A DNA stretch of 64,000 nucleotides from Gammaproteobacteria bacterium (GCA_021325575.1 JAJPGW010000005.1:62001-126000), one strand, 5' to 3'; positions 38,057 through 48,087 are shown, numbered from the stretch's first letter. The notes: generated by a model not told the origin, from the letters alone. Program-made: numbers and translations.

Positions 38057-39019
38057 TTAAAAATGCTTCCTCGGATCAAACGGCATATCCTGCGCCATTT
38101 TTTCGTAAAGTGCTTTTTGCTCCGCTGTATGCGCGGGGGGCGTTAAAATTTGTAGCAGAGCATATTGATCACCCGCGTCCGGTTTTGCTGGCAGTCCTCT
38201 ACCCTTTAATCGTAATTTTTGGCCGGATTGGGAGTTCGGTGCAATTTTCAAATCGACAGCGCCGCCTAACGTCGGGACTTTAATTTTTGCGCCTAACGCG
38301 GCTTCCCACGGCGTTAATGGCAAGGTGAGATAAACATCTTTACCTTGCAAGGTAAATAATCCATGCGGTTCAATATCAATTTCCAAAAATAAATCGCCGG
38401 CGGGTGCGCGGCCAATGCCAGGCATGCCTTGGCCTGATAATCGTAACTGTTGGCCCGGCGTCACCCCTTTTGGAATATTAATTTTAAGCGTTCGTGTTTT
38501 GTGATGCATGCGACCGTGCGCATCGACTTCGGGGACTTGTAAATGAACGGTTTTATTGGCGCCGTGATAGGCGTCTTCTAAAGTGACTGAAATTTTCGCG
38601 TGCTGGTCTTCACCGCGTTGACTGAATTCTTGCTGGCCGCGATGAAAGCGTGAACCCCCTGCCGCAGGACCACGTCCACCAAAAATCGAGGAAAAAAAAT
38701 CACTAAAACCGCCTAAATCTTCTGCACCTTCGAAGCCGCCATTTCCGCCAAAGTCGGAATACACTTTCCAACCCGGGGGCGGACGAAATTCTTGGCCGCT
38801 TTGCCATTGGCTTCCTAATTGGTCGTACGCCTGGCGTTTTTTGTCATCTTTGAGGACTTCGTAAGCTTCCTGGACTTCTTTGAATTTTTCTTCGGCATTC
38901 GGTTCTTTGCTCACATCGGGATGATATTTGCGTGCAAGTTTGCGATAAGATCGCTTGATTTCATCACCCGTGGCCGTGCGCGGTACGCCGAGAGTGGCAT
39001 AGTAATCTTTATATTCCAT
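38057..39019 (-). CDS. cbpA: Curved DNA-binding protein / DnaJ-like co-chaperone
   Basis: 320 residues. The J-domain ([11 protein letters not shown] to [18 protein letters not shown]) has the HPD motif in [10 protein letters not shown] Gly/Phe-rich region ([13 protein letters not shown]) and two C-terminal peptide-binding domains follow. There is no zinc-finger domain, so it is a class II DnaJ like CbpA, a DnaK partner. GAGGAAGGGC precedes the start, and uspA ends 15 nt upstream. Confidence 0.95.
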   Translation of the reverse strand: MEYKDYYATLGVPRTATGDEIKRSYRKLARKYHPDVSKEPNAEEKFKEVQEAYEVLKDDKKRQAYDQLGSQWQSGQEFRPPPGWKVYSDFGGNGGFEGAEDLGGFSDFFSSIFGGRGPAAGGSRFHRGQQEFSQRGEDQHAKISVTLEDAYHGANKTVHLQVPEVDAHGRMHHKTRTLKINIPKGVTPGQQLRLSGQGMPGIGRAPAGDLFLEIDIEPHGLFTLQGKDVYLTLPLTPWEAALGAKIKVPTLGGAVDLKIAPNSQSGQKLRLKGRGLPAKPDAGDQYALLQILTPPAHTAEQKALYEKMAQDMPFDPRKHF

Positions 39020-39034
39020 GCCCTTCCTCTTCGA

Positions 39035-39457
39035 TTATTCTGGCAGTCTCACCGTGAGTACATCGCATTTTGCGCCGTGCAAAATCGCATTAGCGGTTGA
39101 GCCTAACAATAACGACAATCCATGACGACCATGACTGCCGCAAATAATGAGATCCGCACCAATGTCGCTCGCAACACCTAAAATTTTGGATTTGGTCGGG
39201 CCCACTTCAACAAATTGCGAAGCGGTATCGACTTTGAGTGTTTCGCCTAATTTATTTAAATTAGTACGTGATTCATCGATCAATTGGCCTTCGATGTCTT
39301 CAATGCCAAGATACGCATAGCTATAACCTGGCAGTGGTTCAACCACATGGACCAAGCTTAATTTGGCTTTGGTCAAATCGCGCATGGCGGCGACTTTTTT
39401 AATGATATAATCGAGGTCATCACCTAAATCAGTTGCGAATAAAATGTGTTTATACAT
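39035..39457 (-). CDS. Universal stress protein, UspA family
   Basis: 140 residues, single-domain Usp. ILFATDLGDDLDYII at the N-terminus and the nucleotide-binding GSHGRHGLSLLLGSTANAIL near the C-terminus (the G-x2-G-x9-GS pattern of ATP-binding members) are visible. Its place between clpB and cbpA, with 14- and 15-nt gaps, indicates one stress operon. Its specific role is unknown. Confidence 0.93.
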   Translation of the reverse strand: MYKHILFATDLGDDLDYIIKKVAAMRDLTKAKLSLVHVVEPLPGYSYAYLGIEDIEGQLIDESRTNLNKLGETLKVDTASQFVEVGPTKSKILGVASDIGADLIICGSHGRHGLSLLLGSTANAILHGAKCDVLTVRLPE

Positions 39458-39471
39458 AGCAATTTCCTTTT

Positions 39472-42060
39472 TTAAGCCGTGGCTTTTGCTTTTTCAAATT
39501 TTAGTTTGCCGCTTTTTTCGGTGACTTGAATAATATCACCAGGCAAAAATTTGCCCTCTAAAATTTCTTGCGAAAGCGGATTTTCAATGTTTTGTTGAAT
39601 AGCACGTTTTAACGGTCGCGCTCCATAAACAGGATCATAACCCGCCTCGGCCAAATAATCCATGGCTCCCTCACTCACCGATAAGATAAAATCTTTTTCG
39701 GATAAACGGGATTTGAGTCTATCGATTTGGATGGCCGTAATTTTTTTGATCTCACTTTTATCCAACGGATGGAAGACCACGGTTTCATCAATTCGGTTTA
39801 AAAATTCTGGGCGAAAATGTTGCGTCACAACACCCATGACGGCTTTTTTCACAGCAGAATAATCGCCTTTTTCAGAAAATTCTTGAATGAGATCCGACCC
39901 TAAATTCGATGTCATCACCACTATCGTATTTCGAAAATCAACTGTGCGGCCATGACTGTCGGTTAAGCGACCATCGTCTAAGACTTGCAATAAAATATTA
40001 AATACGTCGTGATGCGCTTTTTCCATTTCATCCAATAGCACGACAGAATACGGTTTGCGGCGTACGGCTTCCGTCAAATAACCGCCTTCTTCATAACCCA
40101 CGTAACCAGGGGGGGCCCCGACTAAGCGTGCGACAGAATGTTTTTCCATAAATTCTGACATATCGATGCGGATGACAGCATCTTCTGTATCAAATAAAAA
40201 TTCAGCGAGCGCTTTACACAATTCGGTTTTACCCACCCCCGTCGGCCCTAAAAATAAAAACGATCCGATCGGACGTTTTGGATCCGATAAACCGGCACGA
40301 GAACGGCGGATGGCATTGCAAACTGCCGTGACAGCTTGAGTTTGGCCGATCACGCGTTTTTGTAAAAAACTTTCCATGTGGACGAGTTTTTCTTTTTCAC
40401 TTTCGAGCATTTTGGAAACGGGAATGTGAGTCCATTTTGAAACAACTTCAGCGACTTCGTCTTCCGTCACTTTGTTGCGGACAAGTTTAGTTTCTTTTTT
40501 CTCGGCGTTGCCGGCTTCTGATAATTTTTTCTCAAGCTCTGGAATCACGCCGTATTGCAATTCAGCCATGCGCGTTAAATTGCCGGCGCGTCTTGCCGTT
40601 TCGAATTCAAGGCGAGCGCGTTCGAGTTCGGCTTTAATGTTTTGCGCGCCTTGCATGGTGTTTTTTTCGGTGCTCCAGATTTTTTCCAATTTGCCGGCTT
40701 CGGTTTCTAGTTTTTTTAATTCGTCTTCTAATTTTTCTAGGCGTTTTTTGGAAGCTTCGTCTTTTTCTTTTTTTAACGCTTCGCGCTCGATTTTTAATTG
40801 AATCATTTTGCGATCGAGTTGTTCTAGCACTTCAGGTTTGGAATCGATTTCCATGCGGATATTACTCGCGGCTTCATCGATTAAATCGATGGCTTTATCG
40901 GGTAATTGACGGTCTGTGATATAACGATGCGATAAAGTGGCGGCGGCAACAATGGCAGAATCCGTAATTTCGACGCCGTGATGCAATTCGTAGCGTTCTT
41001 TTAATCCGCGCAAAATCGCAATGGTGTCTTCGACGGTGGGTTCTTCTACTAAAATTTTCTGGAAGCGGCGTTCAAGTGCAGCGTCTTTTTCGATGTATTT
41101 GCGATATTCATCTAAAGTGGTTGCGCCTACGCAATGTAATTCGCCGCGAGCGAGTGCCGGTTTTAGCATGTTGCCAGCATCCATAGCGCCTTCGGCTTTA
41201 CCGGCGCCGACTAAATTGTGAATTTCATCGATGAATAAAATAATTTGGCCTTCTTGTTTGGCGAGATCCGTTAAAACCGCTTTTAATCTTTCTTCGAATT
41301 CACCGCGGAATTTGGCGCCGGCAATTAATGCGCCTAAATCGAGTGCTAATAATTGTTTATCGCGTAACCCTTCGGGCACTTCGCCATTAACGATGCGTTG
41401 CGCCAAGCCTTCGACAATTGCAGTTTTTCCGACACCCGGTTCACCAATCAGTACCGGATTATTTTTCGTGCGGCGCAACAAAACTTGAATCGTGCGGCGA
41501 ATTTCAGCATCGCGGCCAATCACGGGATCCAATTTTCCCTGTTCGGCGCGAGCGGTTAAATTGATTGTATATTTTTCCAAAGCACGGCGTTGGTCTTCGG
41601 CATTAGGATCTTGCACCGTTTGCCCCCCTCGTTCTTCTTCGATGGCTTTTTCAACATCTTGTTTGGTGACACCCAAATTTTTCAGAATTTCTCCAAGACC
41701 GCCGGATTCTTCAAGTGTGGCTAACAAAAATAATTCGCTGGAAATGTATTGGTCTTTTCTTTTTTGCGCGAGTTTATCGGTTAGATTTAAAATGCGACTT
41801 AATTCATTAGAAATATGGACTTCTCCCCCGACACCTTCGACTTTAGGCAGACGGCTGATGATGCTGTCCAATTGCGAGCGCAGAGATGAAACATTTACTC
41901 CCAATTTTTGAAGAATTGGACGAATTGTGCCGCCTTCTTGGTCCAATAAAGCCTTCATCACATGAGCGGGTTCAATAAATTGATTATCACGACCGAGCGC
42001 CAGAGATTGCGCCTCGGATAACGCTGTTTGAAATTTGCTAGTTAACTTATCCATTCGCAT
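39472..42060 (-). CDS. clpB: ATP-dependent disaggregase ClpB
   Basis: 862 residues from the ATG at 42060 (GGGG 8 nt upstream), giving the typical MRxDxLTSKFQ start. It resolubilises protein aggregates with DnaK. The N-domain ([13 protein letters not shown]), first AAA+ module (Walker [14 protein letters not shown]), coiled-coil middle domain (about 410-520) and second AAA+ module ([19 protein letters not shown]) are intact. A sigma32-like promoter is upstream. It heads the clpB-uspA-cbpA-cbpM run. Confidence 0.98.
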   Translation of the reverse strand: MRMDKLTSKFQTALSEAQSLALGRDNQFIEPAHVMKALLDQEGGTIRPILQKLGVNVSSLRSQLDSIISRLPKVEGVGGEVHISNELSRILNLTDKLAQKRKDQYISSELFLLATLEESGGLGEILKNLGVTKQDVEKAIEEERGGQTVQDPNAEDQRRALEKYTINLTARAEQGKLDPVIGRDAEIRRTIQVLLRRTKNNPVLIGEPGVGKTAIVEGLAQRIVNGEVPEGLRDKQLLALDLGALIAGAKFRGEFEERLKAVLTDLAKQEGQIILFIDEIHNLVGAGKAEGAMDAGNMLKPALARGELHCVGATTLDEYRKYIEKDAALERRFQKILVEEPTVEDTIAILRGLKERYELHHGVEITDSAIVAAATLSHRYITDRQLPDKAIDLIDEAASNIRMEIDSKPEVLEQLDRKMIQLKIEREALKKEKDEASKKRLEKLEDELKKLETEAGKLEKIWSTEKNTMQGAQNIKAELERARLEFETARRAGNLTRMAELQYGVIPELEKKLSEAGNAEKKETKLVRNKVTEDEVAEVVSKWTHIPVSKMLESEKEKLVHMESFLQKRVIGQTQAVTAVCNAIRRSRAGLSDPKRPIGSFLFLGPTGVGKTELCKALAEFLFDTEDAVIRIDMSEFMEKHSVARLVGAPPGYVGYEEGGYLTEAVRRKPYSVVLLDEMEKAHHDVFNILLQVLDDGRLTDSHGRTVDFRNTIVVMTSNLGSDLIQEFSEKGDYSAVKKAVMGVVTQHFRPEFLNRIDETVVFHPLDKSEIKKITAIQIDRLKSRLSEKDFILSVSEGAMDYLAEAGYDPVYGARPLKRAIQQNIENPLSQEILEGKFLPGDIIQVTEKSGKLKFEKAKATA

Positions 42061-42093
42061 TACCATTACCCCAATATGTTGATTCTTATACTT

Positions 42094-42122
42094 AAGATAA
42101 GGTCGATTCCTTCTATTTCAAG
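42094..42122 (-). promoter_or_regulatory. Sigma32-like heat-shock promoter of clpB operon
   Basis: On the minus strand CTTGAAA (42116-42122) is followed after 13 nt by CCTTATCTT (42094-42102), close to the sigma32 consensus CTTGAAA-N11-16-CCCATnT. It is 34 nt upstream of the clpB ATG. Confidence 0.7.
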
Positions 42123-42148
42123 GATACCATAAAATGCCTGTTCAGCAC

Positions 42149-42454
42149 TTAAGCAGCATCTTTAAATGGGTTAACTTCTTTAGCAATCCGTTTGCTTAAC
42201 AATGCTTCAGCAATTCGCAAGTCATAATTAACCTGCAAATTCATCCAAAATTGAGGGCTCATATCGAAATAACGACCTAACCGCAAGGCCGTGTCTGCCG
42301 TGATACTGCGTTCACCTTTCACAATTTGGCTAATACGAATTTGAGCTACGCCTAAACCTTTAGCGAGTTGATACTGAGTTATCTTCTTCGGTTTTAAAAA
42401 TTCTTCTAAAAGAACTTCACCAGGATGGGTGGGTAATAATTTTTTTTTCGTCAT
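42149..42454 (-). CDS. higA: HigA-type antitoxin
   Basis: 101 residues. HPGEVLLEEFLKP at the N-terminus, an XRE-type helix-turn-helix (YQLAKGLGVAQIRISQIVKG) and ITADTALRLGRYF with SPQFWMNLQ are diagnostic of HigA. HigA binds its own operator and neutralises the HigB mRNA interferase. AGGAGAAAAC precedes the start. The toxin gene normally directly upstream is present only as a 3' fragment, so this antitoxin is an orphan. Confidence 0.95.
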   Translation of the reverse strand: MTKKKLLPTHPGEVLLEEFLKPKKITQYQLAKGLGVAQIRISQIVKGERSITADTALRLGRYFDMSPQFWMNLQVNYDLRIAEALLSKRIAKEVNPFKDAA

Positions 42455-42463
42455 TGTTTTCTC

Positions 42464-42604
42464 CTAATGATAGTCTACTATTTCAACATGAAATGCATGA
42501 TCATCTTTCCATTCGAAACAGATTCTCCATCGTTTGTTGATTCGTATACTATGCTTTCCTTTTCTATCGCCTTTTAAAGCTTCGAATCCGTGTATGGATA
42601 GTAT
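42464..42604 (-). pseudogene. higB: 5'-truncated HigB toxin remnant
   Basis: 46 codons ending at TAG 42464-42466 read HGFEALKGDRKGKHSI, RINKRWRICFEW and HVEIVDYH, the C-terminal half of HigB (about 92 residues in full). There is no start codon in frame before an upstream TAG, and tRNA-Lys lies about 100 nt away, so the N-terminal half is deleted. Sequence quality of the remaining half is good, suggesting recent loss. Confidence 0.85.
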
Positions 42605-42621
42605 CTTATTACGATACTATC
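42597..42621. repeat. 9-bp inverted repeat at the higB truncation point
   Basis: GATAGTATC (42597-42605) and GATACTATC (42613-42621) are inverted around 7 nt, just where the higB fragment loses homology. It could be a HigA operator or a scar of the deletion. Confidence 0.55.
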
Positions 42622-42706
42622 GTATTTCGATATTAAAAACAAGGCCCAGATTGAAAATTTGAAAAATACAGGGAGTGGATAAAATTAGAGCTAATTCGAT
42701 TAGATA

Positions 42707-42779
42707 TGGGTCGTCTGCGATTCGAACGCAGGACCAACAGGTTAAAAGCCTGCTGCTCTACCGACTGAGCTAACGACCC
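42707..42779 (-). tRNA. tRNA-Lys (anticodon TTT)
   Basis: 73 nt. The acceptor stem GGGTCGT pairs with ACGACCC; the D-arm contains AGCTCAGTCGGTAGAGC; the anticodon arm has loop CTTTTAA with anticodon TTT; the T-arm contains GTTCGAATC. Discriminator A; CCA is not encoded. It lies downstream of queE in the same orientation. Confidence 0.97.
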
Positions 42780-42840
42780 GGAAAGAAGTGGGTATGATAC
42801 AGATTTAATTATAAAATTCAACTGTGCCTAGCTATTTTTC

Positions 42841-43482
42841 CTATCGTCCAGGCGCATCGCCCCAGAGATATTTATGGAGCTGGATTTGCATACGCACTGG
42901 CAAGCGGTCTTTTAAGATCCAATCGGCTAATTCGCCAGCGGGTTGCTCTTGATAGCTTGGGGAAAATAAGACTTCGCATTGTTTTTCTAATTGATATTGG
43001 GTTAAAAAATCTCTAGACCATTCATAATCTTTTCGATCACAAATCACAAATTTAATTTGGTCTTTTGGTAAAAGATGCGAAAGATTCTCTAAATAATTTT
43101 TACTACTTTCTTTTGAGCCAGGCGTTTTAATATCAATGACTTTAATGACTCTCGGGTCCACTGCGGAAACATCCAGGGCACCGCTGGTTTCTAGTGAAAC
43201 TTCGTAACCTTGATCGCATAATTCTTTTAACAAATCGATACAGGGTTTTTGTGCCAGGGGCTCACCGCCGGTTACTGTGACATAGCGCGGATTGAAGGAT
43301 GCGACTTGCTGCAGGATTTCAGGGATAGTCATGTTGTTCCCGCCTGAAAAAGCATACGCAGTATCACAATACCCACAGCGTAAAGGACAACCTGTTAAAC
43401 GCACAAAAACAGTAGGTAATCCTACTGTCCGTGTTTCACCCTGCAAGGAAAAGAAAATTTCAGTGACGCGAAGCCGGCTCAC
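42841..43482 (-). CDS. queE: 7-carboxy-7-deazaguanine synthase (radical SAM)
   Basis: 213 residues from a GTG at 43482, 1 nt after the cpoB stop. It makes the 7-deazaguanine core of queuosine. The radical-SAM cluster motif is CPLRCGYCDTAY (CxxxCxxC). SLQGETRTVGLPTVFVRLTG and VTGGEPLAQ are typical. The cpoB-queE order at the end of the tol-pal cluster, followed by tRNA-Lys, is common in gammaproteobacteria. Confidence 0.96.
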   Translation of the reverse strand: MSRLRVTEIFFSLQGETRTVGLPTVFVRLTGCPLRCGYCDTAYAFSGGNNMTIPEILQQVASFNPRYVTVTGGEPLAQKPCIDLLKELCDQGYEVSLETSGALDVSAVDPRVIKVIDIKTPGSKESSKNYLENLSHLLPKDQIKFVICDRKDYEWSRDFLTQYQLEKQCEVLFSPSYQEQPAGELADWILKDRLPVRMQIQLHKYLWGDAPGR

Positions 43483-43483
43483 G

Positions 43484-44524
43484 TTAATGACCTGCTTCCC
43501 GAATTTGTTTCAGCTGTTCGGCGGCTAAACGAGCTGATGCCGTGCCAGGATATTGATTGATGACTTTTTTCAATTCGGTTTTGGCATCGGCCCACTTAAA
43601 TTGGGCTGCCAACACGACGCCCAATTTTAATTGAGCATCAGACACTTTTGGACTGTCCGGGTAATTGCTCACAACCGTTGCAAATTCTTCTGCCGAACGA
43701 TCGTGGTTGCCGGTTAATTCATATAATTCACCTAACCAATAATGTGCGTTTGCTGCAAATTGGCCGGAAGGGTATTTCTTTAACATTTTTTGCAGTGCGG
43801 CAATCGCTTCAGTGTATTTTTTTGCTTTAATAAAATCGTATGCAGTTTGATAAATTTGTTGTTCTTCGGCGACATTTGGTTGTTCTGCATTTTTGTTATC
43901 GACGGCGACGGCGGGTGTTGCAACAGCCGGTTTTGCCTCAGCGGCAATCGATTTTTTAGTCTTTTTAACAACCGCTACAGGCGCAGGTGCATTTGGGATA
44001 GTGTCATCTGGAATGCTAGCTACCTGTGAAGCTTTTTTGCTGATGACGGGTTTAACGCCAGTCACCGCAGGTGAGGCTAAACGCTGATTTTGCAATTGCT
44101 GTAATTGATGACTTAATGTATCAACTTCAGTACGTAATGCATTGAGGTCTGCTTCCGTGACCGTCGGAGCCGCAGGTGCATCAGGCTTAGTTGCTTTTTG
44201 AGTTTGTGCTAATTGGAGTTGATGATTCAGTTGTTCGACTTGGCCGCGTAAATCTTGCACCTCCGTATGAAGCGCATCCACTTTCGCGCCTAAATCTCGA
44301 TGTTGCAGATTACTGATTTGTTGTTCTGCGCGAGAAAGACGCTGATCCAAGGTCTCGGAGCCACCTGAAAAACTGGAAGCATGAGCACTTTCCCCCACAT
44401 CTGACTGGCCATCAAATTGGGGAGGATAATTATCGGCATCATAAACCGGCGCATCTTCTGCGAACGCCCCGGCAATGCCCATAGACATTGCCGCGATCAA
44501 CACTAATTTCAGCATTTTACTCAT
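43484..44524 (-). CDS. cpoB: Cell division coordinator CpoB (YbgF)
   Basis: 346 residues with signal peptide (MSKMLKLVLIAAMSMGIAGAFA). A coiled-coil (about 55-155; LDQRLSRAEQQISNL) mediates trimerisation. A variable Ala/Pro/Lys linker (about 160-225) and C-terminal TPRs (YQTAYDFIKAKKYTEAIAAL, FAANAHYWLGELYELTGNH) follow. In the periplasm it links Tol-Pal function with peptidoglycan synthesis. The start at ATG 44524 follows the pal stop by 6 nt; a GTG one codon earlier is possible. Confidence 0.95.
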   Translation of the reverse strand: MSKMLKLVLIAAMSMGIAGAFAEDAPVYDADNYPPQFDGQSDVGESAHASSFSGGSETLDQRLSRAEQQISNLQHRDLGAKVDALHTEVQDLRGQVEQLNHQLQLAQTQKATKPDAPAAPTVTEADLNALRTEVDTLSHQLQQLQNQRLASPAVTGVKPVISKKASQVASIPDDTIPNAPAPVAVVKKTKKSIAAEAKPAVATPAVAVDNKNAEQPNVAEEQQIYQTAYDFIKAKKYTEAIAALQKMLKKYPSGQFAANAHYWLGELYELTGNHDRSAEEFATVVSNYPDSPKVSDAQLKLGVVLAAQFKWADAKTELKKVINQYPGTASARLAAEQLKQIREAGH

Positions 44525-44530
44525 CACACA

Positions 44531-45073
44531 TTACTCTTGCGTAATTTTAGCCCGACGATCTTCTTGATAAGCCTCTTCCGAGTGTCCATCTTGAGCAAGA
44601 CGTTGTGCGCCATAGCTCACCACACGGACTTGATTGGGGCTGACCCCTTTGGATTTCATCAATTCAGCAACGGCTTTAGCCCGTCTTTCACCTAATGCAA
44701 TATTGTATTCACGGCTGCCACGTGGATCGGTATGGCCTTCCAGAATAATTTTTTTGTTCGGATGAGTAGCGAGATAATTTGCGTGCGATAAAATGGCAGG
44801 CTTATCTTGGTCATGAACAACATTGCTGTCAAAATCGAAATAATAAGTATTTTTGTCCGCATAACGTCGGCTGACATTGCCGCCCGCGCCACCTGCACCA
44901 CCAAAACCGTCACCGTCGCCAATACCACTGGCTTGTGCACCGCCTGCTGGACCGCCTGCAGCCATCATGCCATCATCTCCCGTACCTCCGGCATGACGTC
45001 GAGCTGAACAACTGCACAAAGTTAGGACTGTGCAGCCTACTAAAATAATTTTTGCGAATGGGTTTAATTTCAT
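44531..45073 (-). CDS. pal: Peptidoglycan-associated lipoprotein Pal
   Basis: 180 residues from the ATG at 45073 (AAAGGAGAACGAC upstream). The lipoprotein signal ends LTLCSCS (lipobox LCSC). A Gly/Ala-rich segment leads to an OmpA-like domain with YYFDFDSNVV and EGHTDPRGSREYNIALGERR, which binds peptidoglycan. It anchors the outer membrane to the wall with TolB. A frame extending to 45205 overlaps tolB and is not used. Confidence 0.97.
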   Translation of the reverse strand: MKLNPFAKIILVGCTVLTLCSCSARRHAGGTGDDGMMAAGGPAGGAQASGIGDGDGFGGAGGAGGNVSRRYADKNTYYFDFDSNVVHDQDKPAILSHANYLATHPNKKIILEGHTDPRGSREYNIALGERRAKAVAELMKSKGVSPNQVRVVSYGAQRLAQDGHSEEAYQEDRRAKITQE

Positions 45074-45119
45074 GTCGTTCTCCTTTTTTTTAAAGAGTAT
45101 ACGCCTAAAAATACGATCA

Positions 45120-46427
45120 TCAAGACAAAAATGGCGACCAGGCGGGGTCTTGGACCTCACCATTTTGACCCGGCATCCGTAATTCGACACTGCCGTCGGT
45201 GGCAACCATGCCTAGCATATTCTGGCCGTTATAATATGTACCGTATAATACCATACTCCCATTGGGAGCTGTGCTAGGCGATTCATTGTCATTGCCGGAA
45301 TGGGTCAGTACTTTAAAAGTCCCGCTATTCAAATCCAGTATGCCAATGTTAAAAATATTGTCTTCGCGATTTAAGACCACAATATGGTTCCCATCGCGGG
45401 TAAAAGAGGCCCTGGCATTGTAATTTCCGTCGTAGGTGAGCCGAGTCACCGCACCGGTAGATAAATTTTTCTGATAAATCTGGGGAGCACCACCCCGATT
45501 GGAGGTAAAAATAATGCTCTTGCCATTCGGTGACCAAGCCGGTTCAGTATTGATTGACCAATCTTTTGTGATCTGCGTCAATTTATGGGTCGCTAAATCC
45601 AATGTGTAAATATTAGGACTGCCGTCTTTCGATAATACAATGGCTAATTTTTTGCCATCCGGCGACCAGGCGGGCGCACCATTGATTCCTTCAAATTCAC
45701 TGATCAAATGTCTGTCGCCGGTTGCCACGTCTTGCAAATAAATGGACGCGTGCTTTTTCTCAAATGAAACATAGGCAATTTGACGACCATTTGGTGACCA
45801 GGCGGGAGACATAATCGGATCGGTTGATGTCAGCAATGCGCGGGGATTGTAGCCATCGACATCAGCAACTTCCAAGGTCGATCGCGAAGTACCATCGGGC
45901 ATTTTTTTAACAAGAATATACGCTAATCGGGTTGAAAAAATACCTCGAATACCCGTGATGTGCTGATAGATCAAATCACTAATATGGTGGGCCAACGCTC
46001 TGAGGTTAGCGTCCGTAACCGTAAATTTTTGGGCCAGTAAAACCGATGATTGAGGAGAAGCGCCCTTATAAGCATCGACCAATTGAAAACTGACTTGATA
46101 TTGACTTCCCACTTGCTGGATTTTTCCAATCACAATGCTGTCTGCGCCTAAGCCTCGAAAATAACTGAATTTGATTTCAGAGACATCGCTTGGAAAAGTG
46201 TTAATCACATCATTGCCATAAACTTTAAAACGGCCGCTCATTTGCAAATCGCTGGTAATAATTCTGGAAACATCCTGTGATGGCATATCTCCCTGAACGG
46301 CAAAAGGCACGACAGCAATGGGAATCGCGCCAGAGACCCCTTTGGTCAATTCCAGGTTTAATAATGCATAAGAATATTGCGCGCTAAAGCACATTAAAAA
46401 AAATAAAAAAATGACTATTCTTCGCAT
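45120..46427 (-). CDS. tolB: Tol-Pal system protein TolB
   Basis: 435 residues. Signal peptide ([21 protein letters not shown]), TolB N-terminal domain ([10 protein letters not shown] to SGRFKVY) and six-bladed propeller with repeated [11 protein letters not shown]-type WD-like strands ([21 protein letters not shown]). It is periplasmic and binds Pal and TolA. AGAGAGG precedes the start. A good promoter lies in the gap behind the GGDEF-EAL gene, so it can be transcribed apart from tolQRA. Confidence 0.97.
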   Translation of the reverse strand: MRRIVIFLFFLMCFSAQYSYALLNLELTKGVSGAIPIAVVPFAVQGDMPSQDVSRIITSDLQMSGRFKVYGNDVINTFPSDVSEIKFSYFRGLGADSIVIGKIQQVGSQYQVSFQLVDAYKGASPQSSVLLAQKFTVTDANLRALAHHISDLIYQHITGIRGIFSTRLAYILVKKMPDGTSRSTLEVADVDGYNPRALLTSTDPIMSPAWSPNGRQIAYVSFEKKHASIYLQDVATGDRHLISEFEGINGAPAWSPDGKKLAIVLSKDGSPNIYTLDLATHKLTQITKDWSINTEPAWSPNGKSIIFTSNRGGAPQIYQKNLSTGAVTRLTYDGNYNARASFTRDGNHIVVLNREDNIFNIGILDLNSGTFKVLTHSGNDNESPSTAPNGSMVLYGTYYNGQNMLGMVATDGSVELRMPGQNGEVQDPAWSPFLS

Positions 46428-46455
46428 TGCGACCTCTCTTTTTTGGAATGAGAAG

Positions 46456-46483
46456 ATTTTAACATTTTTGAGCGAGACCGCAA
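46456..46483 (-). promoter_or_regulatory. Likely promoter for tolB-pal-cpoB-queE
   Basis: On the minus strand TTGCGG (46478-46483) and TAAAAT (46456-46461) are separated by 16 nt, 28 nt before the tolB ATG. It would uncouple tolB-pal from tolQRA, from which it is separated by an inserted gene and a repeat. Confidence 0.5.
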
Positions 46484-46496
46484 ACCAAGGATAGGT

Positions 46497-47981
46497 TTAC
46501 TGGCAGATAGAATCGATCTTTTCGCGACTGAGTTCCGATGCCGAAAGCGGGGCACTAAAATAAGGCCCTTGCATGATATAGCAACCGAGCTCAATGAGCT
46601 GGTTTTTTTGGCGTTCTGTTTCAACGCCATCGGCTGAAATGGCAAGATGCGCGCTCTTTGCAATGGCGATAATCATTTTGATGATGGATTCGCTATCTTT
46701 ATTCACTGTGATGGTCCGCACTAATGAAGGGGCAATCACCAGTGAATCAATTGGAAAGCGTTTCAAATGCAGTAAGGATAATTGTCCTTCACCAAAATCC
46801 TTAATCGCGATGCGAACCCCGATGTGTTTTAGCATGTGTAAGACTTTTTCGATTAAATCCAGTTTGGTTAGCAATGTTGTTTCTGACACTTCCAGCACTA
46901 ACTGGGATGGATCAACGTGCATCTCCTGCAAGAGCCGCGAGAGCCTGTACGCAAAATGCGGATTATCCAATTGGCGTGAAGAAACGGTAACGGCAACGGA
47001 ATCAAATAACAGACCTTCTGTTTGCCATTTTAAATATTGTTCGAAAGTATGACGCAGCAGCCATTCACCAATATCCATCATTTTTCCGGCGTTTTCCGCT
47101 AAACGTAAAAAATCCTGTAGCGGAATCAAACCAAAATCTTGATGCTGCCAAAATAATAAAGATTCCATGGAAACAATTTTTTTTGTTTTGGTATTCACTT
47201 CGGGTTGATAAAAAATAGTAAAATCATTTAAGGTGCCAGCGTGTTGTAAACTGGTGCTGAGAATAATTTCGCGCTGACTGTGCGCGTGCATATCCGCGCG
47301 ATAAAAATGATAGGTGTTGCCGCGCGTTTTCGCTTGATGCAGGGCGGTATCGGCATTTTTTATCAATGTTTTTCCTTCTTCACCATCCAAAGGATAAGTT
47401 GCAATACCAATACTGGCCGTTAAAAATACTTCCTGCGTTTGCACTTTAAACGGTTGCGATAAACTTTCTAATAAGCGTTTTCCAACGTAAGCGGCCGATT
47501 CGGGTTTTGATAGTTGCGATAAAATAATGCCGAATTCATCACTGCCAAAACGACTGGCGGTATCTACGGTTCGTATGGAATTTTGGATACGAATAGCCAC
47601 TTCTTTTAATAATTGATCGCCAAGCTCGTAACCTAAAGCATCATTAATGATTTTAAACCCATCGATGTCGAGACAGAGCACCGCAAAACTTAATTGATAA
47701 CGCTTGGCTTGATTGATTGTCTGACTTAACCGATCTTCAAAAACCCGTCGCGCGGGTAATTCGGTGAGTGAATCGTATAAAACATCATGAATAAATTTTT
47801 CTTTGAGTTCGGTTAATTCGGTTGAAAGGTTTTTTTGACGTTCGGTTTCTTTGAGTAATTGTAATTCGGATGCGGTTAACACTTTTCGGATTTCTTTTAA
47901 TTCACGATGAACGTAAATTAAACGATATAAAAGATAAAAAATGCATGTGATGGTGGCAATAACAATGAGAGTGATTAACAT
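46497..47981 (-). CDS. Membrane GGDEF-EAL protein, EAL domain degenerate
   Basis: 494 residues with one N-terminal membrane helix (LITLIVIATITCIFYLLYRL), a short coiled coil, a GGDEF domain and an EAL domain. The GGDEF signature is SRFGSDEFG (second Gly changed to Ser), with an intact inhibitory-site pattern RTVD five residues before. The EAL domain has MESLLFWQH in place of EALLRW, VTVSSRQ in place of VNLS, KDFGEG in place of DDFGTG and SLVIAPS in place of LKIDRS. Several c-di-GMP phosphodiesterase residues are therefore lost. A c-di-GMP sensor or scaffold role is likely. It sits unusually between tolA and tolB. GGAG precedes the start. Confidence 0.93.
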   Translation of the reverse strand: MLITLIVIATITCIFYLLYRLIYVHRELKEIRKVLTASELQLLKETERQKNLSTELTELKEKFIHDVLYDSLTELPARRVFEDRLSQTINQAKRYQLSFAVLCLDIDGFKIINDALGYELGDQLLKEVAIRIQNSIRTVDTASRFGSDEFGIILSQLSKPESAAYVGKRLLESLSQPFKVQTQEVFLTASIGIATYPLDGEEGKTLIKNADTALHQAKTRGNTYHFYRADMHAHSQREIILSTSLQHAGTLNDFTIFYQPEVNTKTKKIVSMESLLFWQHQDFGLIPLQDFLRLAENAGKMMDIGEWLLRHTFEQYLKWQTEGLLFDSVAVTVSSRQLDNPHFAYRLSRLLQEMHVDPSQLVLEVSETTLLTKLDLIEKVLHMLKHIGVRIAIKDFGEGQLSLLHLKRFPIDSLVIAPSLVRTITVNKDSESIIKMIIAIAKSAHLAISADGVETERQKNQLIELGCYIMQGPYFSAPLSASELSREKIDSICQ

Positions 47982-48004
47982 GGACGACTCCGTGTAAAAT
48001 CTTC

Positions 48005-48087
48005 TGTCATTGCGAAGCCTGCTTTTTAGGCTGAAGCAATCTTCAAAAGATTGCTTCGACCGTAAAAAGCACGGTCTCGCAATGACA
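48005..48087. repeat. Paired REP-like palindrome upstream of the GGDEF-EAL gene
   Basis: It begins TGTCATTGCGAAGCCTGC and ends TCTCGCAATGACA. The left unit has inner stem AGCCT/AGGCT and the right unit GACCGT/ACGGTC. It lies between the tolA stop and the start of the inserted gene. Confidence 0.92.

Noticed and set aside
46594-47052. 152-codon open frame antisense to the GGDEF-EAL gene
   Set aside because: The opposite strand encodes a clear EAL domain; the antisense frame has no motif or start signals.
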